A stretch of DNA of 8,077 nt from Clostridiales bacterium (GCA_012515135.1 JAAYYX010000175.1:1-8077); one strand, 5' to 3'. Counted from the stretch's first letter, positions 1 to 6,269 are shown. Notes: a model not told the origin generated them from the sequence alone. A program made the numbers and translations.

Positions 1-286
1 GGGCCATCCTTACCATCGCATCGTAAATAGACGAATCACCGTGAGGATGGTATTTACCCATTACTTCCCCCACGATACGGGCAGATTTTTTGTGGGGTTT
101 ATCCGGAGTTACTCCCAGTTCACTCATGCCGTAAAGTATCCTTCTGTGCACGGGTTTCATTCCGTCCCTCACATCGGGAAGGGCCCGTCCCACTATTACG
201 CTCATGGCATAATCGATATAGGAGTTTTTCATTTCGCTGTGGATCTCATGCTGTATAAGTTTCTGATCTTCGAGTAAATTTGTCAT
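1..286 (-). CDS. gyrA: DNA gyrase subunit A, N-terminal fragment (cut by window edge)
   Basis: This is the breakage-reunion subunit of DNA gyrase, the type II topoisomerase that introduces negative supercoils with GyrB. Only the first 95 codons are in the window. They start at the ATG at 286-284, read leftward and run off position 1. The protein opens MTNLLEDQKLIQ and contains the hallmark stretch SYIDYAMSVIVGRALPDVRD (residues 22-41), then KPVHRRILYGM (44-54) and YHPHGDSSIYDA (79-90). The last falls in the quinolone-resistance region: Ser85 and Asp89 occupy the positions of E. coli Ser83 and Asp87, the usual susceptible-type residues. The catalytic tyrosine and C-terminal domain lie outside. 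The start is supported by AGGAG seven bases upstream. That AGGAG overlaps the gyrB stop codon, so the two genes are very probably one transcript with coupled translation. Identification is secure. Confidence 0.97.
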   Translation of the reverse strand, partial: MTNLLEDQKLIQHEIHSEMKNSYIDYAMSVIVGRALPDVRDGMKPVHRRILYGMSELGVTPDKPHKKSARIVGEVMGKYHPHGDSSIYDAMVRMA

Positions 287-296
287 TTTTTATCTC

Positions 297-2237
297 CTAA
301 ATGTCAAGGTTTTGAACATATTTGGCATTATCTTCTATGAATTTCTTTCTTGGCGGGACTTTGTCTCCCATAAGTGTGGTGAAAATGGCATCCGCAGCCG
401 CTGTATCTTCCAGTGTTATCTGTATAAGGGTCCTTTTTTTATAATCCATTGTGGTTTCCCAAAGCTGCTGAAAGTCCATTTCTCCCAGACCCTTGTATCT
501 TTGTATGTCCACTTTTCCGGACTTGTCCGCCAGAGAAGCAAGAAGTTTCATCTGCTCTCTTTCGGAATAGGTGTAATAGGTGTCTTTTCCTTTTTTTACA
601 CGAAAAAGCGGAGGCTGTGCAGCGTAGACATACCCTCCTTCGATAAGAGGTGTCATATATCTGTAGAAAAACGTCAGAAGCAGAGTCCTTATATGGGCTC
701 CGTCCACATCGGCATCTGTCATTATTATTATCTTGTGATAACGGAGCTTTTTAACATCGAATTCCTGTCCTATGTTGCATCCGAAGGCCGTTATCATATT
801 TTTTATTTCGTCGGAATTGAGGATCTTTTCGAGTCTGGCTTTTTCAACATTCAATATCTTGCCTCTTAAAGGAAGTACCGCCTGACGTTTTCTGTCCCTT
901 CCCTGCTTTGCGCTTCCTCCCGCAGAATCTCCCTCAACAAGGAATATCTCAGAAAACGCCGGGTCTTTTTCGGAACAGTCTGCCAGCTTTCCAGGAAGTG
1001 CCAGCCCGTCCAGGACACTGTTTTTTCTTGTTATTTCTCTGGCCTTTCTTGCCGCTTCTCTGGCTCTGGCCGCCTGAAGACATTTTGCGAGTATAAATTT
1101 GGCCTGGTTGGGATTTTCCTGGAGAAATGCCGTAAGGTTCTCGTTTGTTGTTGTTTCCACAAACCCCCTCATTTCACTGTTTCCCAGTTTTGCCTTTGTC
1201 TGCCCTTCAAATTGAGGATTTGTAAGTTTTACGGAAATTATGGCTGTGAGACCTTCTCTTACATCTTCTCCTGTCAAAGGTTGATCGTTTTCTTTAAGAA
1301 ATTTGTTTTTTCTTGCATAATCGTTGAAGGTTCTTGTCAGGGCTGTTTTGTAGCCTATGAGATGAAATCCTCCGTCTGTGGTGTTTATATTATTTGCATA
1401 TGAAAGTATGACTTCGTTATATCGGTCTGTGTACTGCATGGCCACTTCCACTTCCATGTCCCCTTTGCCTGTTTTATCCTTGCCTTTTGCTTCGAAATAT
1501 ATCACGTCTGCATGGATGGGTTCTTTGCTTTGATTTTGATATTTTACAAATTCTTTTATTCCGCCTTCATAATGAAATACTTCTTTTCTTTTTAATCCTT
1601 CTCTTTCGTCCCTTAGAGTTATACTTACCCCTTTGTTTAAAAAGGCCATTTCTCTGAGTCTGTATTCCAAAGTGGCAAAATCAAAGTCTATCTCGTCAAA
1701 TATCTCCGGGTCCGGCCAAAATAAGGTTTTTGATCCCGTCTTTTTTGACGTTCCTATTTCCTTGAGTTTGGTTACTGTTTTGCCCTTTGAATATTCCTGA
1801 TAGTATGTTTTCCCGTTTCTTTTTATTTCCACTTCCATTCTTGTAGAAAGAGCATTTACCACAGAGGCTCCCACCCCGTGAAGTCCACCGGACACCTTAT
1901 ACCCGCCGCCGCCGAATTTACCGCCGGCATGAAGCACTGTATGGATGACTTCCAGTGCCGGTATTTTTAATTTCGGGTGCATATCAACGGGCATCCCCCG
2001 TCCGTCATCTTCTACAACGATGGAATCGTCTTTCTGTATGGTAACGTTGATACTTTTGCAAAATCCTGCCAGAGCTTCATCTATGCTGTTATCAACTATT
2101 TCATAAACCAAATGATGAAGACCTTTTTCCCCTGTACTCCCGATATACATACCGGGTCTTTTTCTTACAGGTTCCAGGCCTTCCAGAACTTGGATCTGCT
2201 CCGCGTCATATTTTTGCTGTTTTGTGTTTGCTGCCAT
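297..2237 (-). CDS. gyrB: DNA gyrase subunit B (ATPase subunit)
   Basis: ATP-hydrolysing subunit of gyrase, 646 aa, a normal Gram-positive length. The GHKL ATPase domain shows EIVDNSIDEALAG (catalytic Glu46, Mg-binding Asn50), DDGRGMP (from Asp77), the GGLHGVGASVVNAL lid region (117-130) and the transducer QTK lysine (Lys348). The TOPRIM domain shows EGDSAGG (435-441) and the metal-binding DADVDG (508-513). The C-terminal QRYKGLGEM (579-587) is typical of GyrB and ParE. I chose the ATG at 2237 (MAANTKQQKYDAEQ). A GTG at 2249 would add MNFL, but it sits inside the Shine-Dalgarno GAGGTG that serves the ATG. A predicted promoter lies just upstream, so gyrB-gyrA can be transcribed apart from recF. 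ParE is the alternative, but the position beside gyrA and recF at the origin argues for GyrB. Confidence 0.98.
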   Translation of the reverse strand: MAANTKQQKYDAEQIQVLEGLEPVRKRPGMYIGSTGEKGLHHLVYEIVDNSIDEALAGFCKSINVTIQKDDSIVVEDDGRGMPVDMHPKLKIPALEVIHTVLHAGGKFGGGGYKVSGGLHGVGASVVNALSTRMEVEIKRNGKTYYQEYSKGKTVTKLKEIGTSKKTGSKTLFWPDPEIFDEIDFDFATLEYRLREMAFLNKGVSITLRDEREGLKRKEVFHYEGGIKEFVKYQNQSKEPIHADVIYFEAKGKDKTGKGDMEVEVAMQYTDRYNEVILSYANNINTTDGGFHLIGYKTALTRTFNDYARKNKFLKENDQPLTGEDVREGLTAIISVKLTNPQFEGQTKAKLGNSEMRGFVETTTNENLTAFLQENPNQAKFILAKCLQAARAREAARKAREITRKNSVLDGLALPGKLADCSEKDPAFSEIFLVEGDSAGGSAKQGRDRKRQAVLPLRGKILNVEKARLEKILNSDEIKNMITAFGCNIGQEFDVKKLRYHKIIIMTDADVDGAHIRTLLLTFFYRYMTPLIEGGYVYAAQPPLFRVKKGKDTYYTYSEREQMKLLASLADKSGKVDIQRYKGLGEMDFQQLWETTMDYKKRTLIQITLEDTAAADAIFTTLMGDKVPPRKKFIEDNAKYVQNLDI

Positions 2238-2275
2238 TAAAAAATTCACCTCTTTGTCTTTGATATTATCTTTGT

Positions 2276-2304
2276 ATTATATAACAAAACAGCCTTTTTT
2301 ACAA
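2276..2304 (-). promoter_or_regulatory. Predicted sigma-A promoter for gyrB-gyrA
   Basis: Reading leftward, TTGTAA (2304-2299, 4 of 6 to TTGACA) is followed after 17 bases by a perfect TATAAT (2281-2276). Transcription would start near 2269, about 30 bases before the gyrB ATG. A 7-bp inverted repeat (AAACAGC at 2287-2293 and GCTGTTT at 2314-2320, 20-base spacer) has one arm between the -35 and -10 boxes and the other just upstream of the -35. This is a motif-based prediction. Confidence 0.65.
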
Positions 2305-2394
2305 TGAAAATAAGCTGTTTGGTCTTTTTGCTGATTAAGTTTTTTTAAATGCTTCAAAAGTTAGTTTTTTTTGAGCAGGCGCCTTTTCAGGGGC

Positions 2395-3507
2395 TTATAT
2401 GTACCCCGCTTTTTGTAAAACTTTTCCATTTTCTACCGTGTATTCTTTTCCCTCCGGCAAAGTCTTTTTTATGTCAGAGCTTATTTCGGTGGTGGTTATA
2501 AAAAGCTGCATATCCCAAAGGGAATTTATAAGGTATTTTTGTCTGTTTGCATCAAGCTCTGAAAGCACATCATCCAGAAGAAGTATGGGCTTTTCTTTTT
2601 TTTCTTTTTCAATAATTTTTGTTTCAGCAAGCTTTATGGAAAGTGCCGCTGTTCTTTGCTGTCCCTGAGATCCGTACTTTTTTGCTTCATTTTCGTTTAT
2701 ATAAATGTCAAAATCGTCTTTATGGGGCCCTTTTCCCGTATTTCCGTAAAAAAGGTCATTTTGTCTGTTTTTTTTAAGTGTTTTCATTATATTTTTTTTA
2801 AGATCATCTTTGTTTTCGCTGTTTTCTATACTGGGTCTGTATTTTATTTCAAGTTTTTCTTTTCCTTCTGTTATTTCATAATTCAGGTTTCTGCTTATTT
2901 CATCGATCTTTTTTATAAAATCTTCTCTTCCTGAAATCAAAACTGCCCCTGCTTCCGAAAGCTGCTCATCCCACACTTCCATTATATCTTCATCTATTTT
3001 TCTTTCCTTCAGGTAAGCGTTTCTCTGTGCCAGTATCTTTTTATATGAGTATAAACTGCTCATATATGAGTATTTCATCTGACACATTTCCCTATCCATG
3101 AAACTTCTTCTTTTTTCCGGATCTTCTTTTACTATTTTCATATCTTCCGGAGAAAAAACAACAACATATATGTTGTCAAGAAGCTGAGATATTTTTTCTA
3201 TTTTAAGACTGTTTTTTTTTATTCCTTTTTTACCTTCTTTGCTTATGAATATTTCAAGTATCTCTTTTTCCCCTCCGTTTTCTTTATAAGCGGTTTTTAC
3301 ACGACAAAACTCCGAACCCATTTTTATCATTTCTTTTTCCCTTGGTGTGCGGAAGGATTTTCCCAAAGACATCAGATATATGCTTTCTAGAAGATTTGTT
3401 TTTCCCTGGGCATTTTCTCCAAGGATCATATTCACTTTTCTGTGAAAACTCACCTTTTCTTTTTCGTAATTTCTGAAATTTTCCAGCTCTATACTTTCAA
3501 TATACAT
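2395..3507 (-). CDS. recF: DNA replication and repair protein RecF
   Basis: SMC/ABC-like ATPase that helps load RecA at single-strand gaps and stalled forks together with RecO and RecR. From the ATG at 3507 it is 370 aa, the usual family length. The opening IESIELENFRNY is the RecF signature start. Walker A is GENAQGKTN (30-38, Lys36). The ABC signature is SQGQQRTAALSIKLAE (280-295). Walker B is ILLLDDVLSELD (308-319), with the D-loop at its end. The PHKDDFDIYIN segment (261-271) is also typical. A TTG at 3513 would add two residues and overlap the dnaN stop; I prefer the ATG because MYIESIEL matches the usual RecF N-terminus, although no strong Shine-Dalgarno separates the two choices. Only two bases lie between the dnaN stop and this ATG, so translation is probably coupled. 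The gene is very AT-rich and Lys/Glu/Ile-rich, with an A9 run on the coding strand at 3220-3212. Confidence 0.96.
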   Translation of the reverse strand: MYIESIELENFRNYEKEKVSFHRKVNMILGENAQGKTNLLESIYLMSLGKSFRTPREKEMIKMGSEFCRVKTAYKENGGEKEILEIFISKEGKKGIKKNSLKIEKISQLLDNIYVVVFSPEDMKIVKEDPEKRRSFMDREMCQMKYSYMSSLYSYKKILAQRNAYLKERKIDEDIMEVWDEQLSEAGAVLISGREDFIKKIDEISRNLNYEITEGKEKLEIKYRPSIENSENKDDLKKNIMKTLKKNRQNDLFYGNTGKGPHKDDFDIYINENEAKKYGSQGQQRTAALSIKLAETKIIEKEKKEKPILLLDDVLSELDANRQKYLINSLWDMQLFITTTEISSDIKKTLPEGKEYTVENGKVLQKAGYI

Positions 3508-3509
3508 TA

Positions 3510-4628
3510 TCAAAAATCGCCTGATATCCTTACGGGTAATATGAGATATTCATATTCTTCCCCCTCTATGGGTTTTAAGAGGCATGGCGTTGTTCCCGTT
3601 TTGAATTCCATTTTTACTTTTTCGTCTTCTATTTCTTTTAGTGCATCCATAAGATATTTTGAATTGAATCCTATTTCTATATTTTCTCCTTCTTTTTCCA
3701 TTATTATATCTTCTTTTACAGTTCCCTCTTCAGAACTTGAATTTATGGTAAGCAGATTTTCTTTTACAGAGCATTTTATCAGATTGTTTTTTCCCTCTTT
3801 TGCTAATAGAGAAGCCCTTTCTATACTTTCTTCAAATTCTCTTTTATCTATTATCATTTTTATGGCCTGCTCTTTGGGTATTATTTCTTTATACTTTATG
3901 AATTCTCCCTCCATAAGTCTTATTACTATTTTTGTTCTTTCAAGAAGTATTATCGCTTTTTTTGTGCTGAGTACTACTTTTATTTCTTCATCTTCTTCCG
4001 TTTCTGACAATATTTTGTTTATATCATTCAGTATTTTTGCAGCTATTATTATTTTTTTCTTTTCTTCACTTTTCATTTTTTCCCTTGCCACGGCCATTCT
4101 GAATCCGTCAAGGGCTATCATATTGAATGAATTTTCTTCTATTTCAAGAAGGACTCCTACTATTATTCCCTTTGATTCATCTATACTTGCTGAAAAAGAA
4201 GTTCTTTTTATCATTTTTTTAAGTATTTCTTTATCAAAGGAAAGCTGAGAAGAAACATTTTCTATTTCTCCTATGTTGGGGAATTCTTCCGCCGGAAATC
4301 CTACTATCTTGAATTCTGATTTTGCTGTTTTTATGGAGACTGTGCCTTTTTCTGTCATTTCAAAATATATTTCTTCATTTGGCAGTTTTCTTACTATATC
4401 TCCGAAAAGTTTTGCGGAAACCACTATGGATCCTTCCTCTTGGGTATTTATGTCTATATTCTTTTCTATGCTGAGATCAAGATCTGAAGCAGAAAGGGTG
4501 AGTTTATTATCAGATGATGCCTTAAGTAGTATTCCTTTTAGTATAGGAATAGTTGTTCTTATGGTAACGGCTTTTGAAACAGTGTTCAGTGCTCTTGAAA
4601 GTATCTGTTGATTGCAAGAAAATTTCAT
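3510..4628 (-). CDS. dnaN: DNA polymerase III sliding clamp (beta subunit)
   Basis: Ring-shaped processivity clamp that tethers DNA polymerase III and other replication and repair proteins to DNA. At 372 aa it fits the three-domain beta clamp. Recognisable segments are TTIPILKGILLKAS (25-38), VGFPAEEFP (109-117), ALDGFRMAVARE (172-183), LMEGEFIKYKEIIP (238-251), FNSKYLMDALKEIE (321-334) and the C-terminal EYLILPVRI (360-368), which forms part of the partner-binding pocket in known clamps. The ATG at 4628 is supported by a strong AGGAGG seven bases upstream. The gene follows dnaA after a 161-bp gap that contains the predicted unwinding site, and it runs directly into recF. I see no strong promoter of its own, so it is probably read from the dnaA promoter. 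Composition is extreme: about 23-32% GC in lines I counted by hand, with many AAA, GAA and ATA codons. Confidence 0.97.
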   Translation of the reverse strand: MKFSCNQQILSRALNTVSKAVTIRTTIPILKGILLKASSDNKLTLSASDLDLSIEKNIDINTQEEGSIVVSAKLFGDIVRKLPNEEIYFEMTEKGTVSIKTAKSEFKIVGFPAEEFPNIGEIENVSSQLSFDKEILKKMIKRTSFSASIDESKGIIVGVLLEIEENSFNMIALDGFRMAVAREKMKSEEKKKIIIAAKILNDINKILSETEEDEEIKVVLSTKKAIILLERTKIVIRLMEGEFIKYKEIIPKEQAIKMIIDKREFEESIERASLLAKEGKNNLIKCSVKENLLTINSSSEEGTVKEDIIMEKEGENIEIGFNSKYLMDALKEIEDEKVKMEFKTGTTPCLLKPIEGEEYEYLILPVRISGDF

Positions 4629-4650
4629 TTCATTACCTCCTGTTTTTTCT

Positions 4651-4662
4651 TATATATATATT
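4651..4662. repeat. TA dinucleotide tract at the predicted melting site
   Basis: Five TA dinucleotides ending in TT directly adjoin the DnaA-trio array on its dnaN side. With the flanking T-rich bases (4641-4650) this is the easiest stretch to melt in the gap, as expected where the helicase would be loaded. The tract ends about ten bases before the dnaN Shine-Dalgarno. Confidence 0.7.
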
Positions 4663-4679
4663 AGTAGTAATAGTAATAG
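4662..4679 (+). repeat. DnaA-trio array (six contiguous trinucleotides)
   Basis: The plus strand reads TAG TAG TAA TAG TAA TAG, that is GAT AAT GAT AAT GAT GAT when read 3' to 5' away from the GC block and boxes. Every unit fits the 3'-(G/A)AT-5' DnaA-trio described for bacterial origins, where a DnaA filament grips one strand during opening. The array abuts GGGCC at 4679-4683 on the box side and the TA tract on the other. Confidence 0.85.
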
Positions 4680-4683
4680 GGCC

Positions 4684-4700
4684 TGTGAAAATGTGGAAAA
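4684..4700 (-). promoter_or_regulatory. Trio-proximal DnaA box pair (TTTTCCACA plus degenerate TTTTCACA)
   Basis: On the minus strand TTTTCCACA (4700-4692) differs from TTATCCACA by one base. It is followed immediately by TTTTCACA (4691-4684), a degenerate copy. The pair ends at the GC block bordering the trios, the place of the anchoring boxes in the B. subtilis unwinding element. The first box is convincing; the second is an inference. Confidence 0.65.
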
Positions 4701-4745
4701 AGGATATTTACCTTAAAACCCCAAAGAGAAAGAAGAACTAAAAGC

Positions 4746-4754
4746 TGTTGATAA
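4746..4754 (-). promoter_or_regulatory. DnaA box TTATCAACA
   Basis: One mismatch (position 6) from TTATCCACA, same orientation as the trio-proximal boxes. The context GACTTATCAACAG repeats, with that one base changed, the context GACTTATCCACAG of the box at 6224-6232, which supports common function. Confidence 0.6.
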
Positions 4755-4767
4755 GTCCTTTTCTGCC

Positions 4768-4776
4768 GGTTGATAA
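4768..4776 (-). promoter_or_regulatory. Weak DnaA box candidate TTATCAACC
   Basis: Two mismatches from consensus, but it shares the TTATCAAC core and orientation of the box 22 bases away and falls just past the dnaA stop codon. Plausible as a low-affinity member of the array; weak when taken alone. Confidence 0.35.
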
Positions 4777-4789
4777 AATGTTTATTAAA

Positions 4790-6121
4790 TCACGATTCAT
4801 TTATTATTTCTTTAAGAGTTTCAATATCGTTACTTACATTTTCATCCGAAAAAACTTCTTTTTTTATTTTCTGACAGGCATGGAGAACCGTAGTATGATC
4901 TCTTCCGCCGAAGGAACCTCCTATTTTAGGAAGAGAAGAAGAGGTGAGTTCCCGGCACAAAAACATTGCCACCTGTCTTGGAAAAGCAAGGGATCTTATT
5001 TTTTTTGAGGATTCAATATCTTTTATTGTTATATTATAATATTTGCATACAGCTCTTTTTATATTCTCTGTATTTATTCTTAAATCTCCGGAGGAGACTA
5101 TATCTTTGAGATTTTCTTTTGCAAAAGAAACAGTTATGGGTTTGTTCATAAGAACAGAAAAGCTTATTATCCTGGAAAAAGCCCCTTCAAGCTCCCTTAT
5201 ATTATATTTGATTTTTTCCGCTATAAGATTAATAACTGATCTCAGATCCTCGCTTATTTCAACATTTTCAATTTCTGCTTTTTTCATTAAGATAGCCACT
5301 CTTGTTTCATAATCCGGAGGCTGTATATCGGCGATAATGTTCCATGAAAAGCGGGATCTTAATCTTTCGTCCAGATTTGTGAGCTTGTTGGGAGCTCTGT
5401 CGCTGGAAATTATTATTTGTTTATTAAGATCGTACAATGTGTTGAAAGTATGAAAAAATTCTTCCTGTGTTGCTTCTTTTTTTTCTATGAACTGAATGTC
5501 ATCAATCAGGAGAACATCAATGTTTCTGTATTTCTTCTTAAAATTCCTTATTTTATTTTTGTCTTTCAGAGCCATAATAAGCTCATTGGTAAACATTTCC
5601 GAAGAAACATATAATACTTTTAATTTTTTATGATTTTCCAGTATGTAATGGCCGATAGCATGCATAAGATGGGTCTTTCCTAGGCCGGAATCACCGTAAA
5701 TAAAAAGGGGGTTATACATTTTGCATGGAGTTTCGGCAACTGCAAGGGCAACTGCATTGGCATACTGGTTGGTTCCTCCCACAACAAAGTTGTCAAAGCT
5801 GTATCTGGGATTGAAGTAAAACTCTTCGTCAAAATCAGGCTCCTCGGTCTTTTTTTGATTTTTTTCATGGAAAGAGTCAATGAAATTTATTTTGTAGGTT
5901 TCATTAAAAATGGTTTTTACTGCATTTTCCAAAAGAGAGAGGTATCTTTTCTGAAGGATATCTGTTATGAAAGGTTCCCCGCATTCTACATATAGGATTT
6001 TTTTGGAAAGATCCGCCTTTTTTGCAGCAAGCGGAGATATCCAGGTTTCAAAGCTTACCGGGGGCAGCTCGCTTTTAAGTAATTCCAATGTTTTTTCCCA
6101 GTTTTCTTGTAAGTTTTTCAT
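4790..6121 (-). CDS. dnaA: Chromosomal replication initiator protein DnaA
   Basis: AAA+ initiator that binds DnaA boxes, oligomerises with ATP and opens oriC; also a transcription factor. From the ATG at 6121 it is 443 aa, normal for the family. Domain I (1-82) has the WEKTLELLKSELPPVSFETW start. Domain II is short and charged (83-100). Domain III begins near YSFDNFVVGGTN (107-118) and carries Walker A GDSGLGKT (143-150), Walker B LLIDDIQF (204-211), the RLRSRF arginine-finger region (253-258) and sensor 2 YNIRELEGA (306-314). Domain IV ends with the DNA-binding signature GGRDHTTVLHA (405-415). An upstream start at 6163 would add 14 residues with no matching motif and would begin upstream of the predicted transcription start. 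The chosen ATG has AAGGG about seven bases before it. A DnaA box inside its promoter suggests autoregulation. Confidence 0.98.
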   Translation of the reverse strand: MKNLQENWEKTLELLKSELPPVSFETWISPLAAKKADLSKKILYVECGEPFITDILQKRYLSLLENAVKTIFNETYKINFIDSFHEKNQKKTEEPDFDEEFYFNPRYSFDNFVVGGTNQYANAVALAVAETPCKMYNPLFIYGDSGLGKTHLMHAIGHYILENHKKLKVLYVSSEMFTNELIMALKDKNKIRNFKKKYRNIDVLLIDDIQFIEKKEATQEEFFHTFNTLYDLNKQIIISSDRAPNKLTNLDERLRSRFSWNIIADIQPPDYETRVAILMKKAEIENVEISEDLRSVINLIAEKIKYNIRELEGAFSRIISFSVLMNKPITVSFAKENLKDIVSSGDLRINTENIKRAVCKYYNITIKDIESSKKIRSLAFPRQVAMFLCRELTSSSLPKIGGSFGGRDHTTVLHACQKIKKEVFSDENVSNDIETLKEIINES

Positions 6122-6154
6122 ATTTATCCCTTCAAAACAAAATAGTGTATGTCC

Positions 6155-6183
6155 ATAATACAAAAAAAGTTATCCACAGGCAA
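6155..6183 (-). promoter_or_regulatory. Predicted dnaA promoter with an internal DnaA box
   Basis: Reading leftward, TTGCCT (6183-6178, 4 of 6) is followed after 17 bases by TATTAT (6160-6155, 5 of 6). A start near 6148 gives a leader of about 27 bases. The consensus DnaA box 6170-6178 occupies the spacer and the edge of the -35 box, so bound DnaA would block RNA polymerase. DnaA repression of its own promoter is known in other bacteria; here it is inferred from the overlap. Confidence 0.7.
6170..6178 (+). promoter_or_regulatory. Consensus DnaA box TTATCCACA
   Basis: Perfect nine-base match on the plus strand, lying inside the predicted dnaA promoter between its -35 and -10 hexamers. Likely acts both as an origin box and as an autoregulatory operator. 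Confidence 0.9.
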
Positions 6184-6223
6184 GGGGTAAAAGAAAATTT
6201 TTAAAAAATAAAAGAAAAGGGAC

Positions 6224-6232
6224 TTATCCACA
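6224..6232 (+). promoter_or_regulatory. Consensus DnaA box TTATCCACA
   Basis: Second perfect match, same orientation as the box at 6170 and 54 bases from it, across an A-rich stretch. It forms the left half of an inverted pair with the box at 6236-6244. Confidence 0.88.
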
Positions 6233-6235
6233 GAG

Positions 6236-6244
6236 AGTGGATAA
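6236..6244 (-). promoter_or_regulatory. Inverted DnaA box TTATCCACT
   Basis: One mismatch (last base) from consensus on the minus strand. With the preceding box it makes a perfect inverted repeat, TTATCCAC and GTGGATAA separated by AGAGA, so two DnaA molecules could bind facing each other. Confidence 0.75.
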
Positions 6245-6269
6245 AATTGTGCAAGGAATCAACAGCACC

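Larger units (their letters stand above)
4629..4789 (-). other. oriC: oriC, dnaN-proximal part: predicted DNA unwinding region
   Basis: This dnaA-dnaN gap has the layout known as the basal unwinding system, best studied in B. subtilis. Read leftward from the dnaA stop it contains DnaA boxes all in one orientation: a weak TTATCAACC, then TTATCAACA, then TTTTCCACA followed directly by a degenerate TTTTCACA. Next come a GGCCC block, six perfect DnaA-trios, a (TA)n tract and the dnaN Shine-Dalgarno. The order box, GC block, trios, AT tract is what the known mechanism predicts for directional strand opening toward dnaN. Function is inferred from motif order and gene context; no binding data are visible. 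Confidence 0.85.

Noticed and set aside
312..869. 185-aa open frame on the plus strand opposite gyrB
   Set aside because: Shadow of conserved GyrB C-terminal codons with no independent support.
2089..2097. TTATCAACT within gyrB as a DnaA box
   Set aside because: Two mismatches, inside a conserved coding segment (the VDNSID region) and away from the origin.
2287..2320. Inverted repeat upstream of gyrB as a terminator for recF
   Set aside because: A 7-bp stem with a 20-base loop and an interrupted U tract is weak, and it overlaps the gyrB promoter; kept only as a possible operator.
2364..2394. GC-rich dyad AGGCGCCT downstream of recF as an intrinsic terminator
   Set aside because: On the recF transcript the possible stem is short with a mismatch and is followed by a run of A, not U; the T run lies on the wrong side for either strand.
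3442..4248. 268-aa open frame on the plus strand opposite dnaN and recF
   Set aside because: It is antisense to two secure genes, its Ser/Phe/Ile-rich translation mirrors their Lys/Glu/Ile codons, and it lacks a ribosome binding site and recognisable motifs.
4662..4689. A dnaN promoter using TTCACA and TACTAA
   Set aside because: The -10 match is only 3 of 6 and the bases are already explained by the trio array; no convincing promoter for dnaN is visible.
6122..6163. Longer DnaA starting 14 residues upstream at 6163
   Set aside because: The added residues do not fit the family start, no Shine-Dalgarno precedes them, and they begin upstream of the predicted transcription start.
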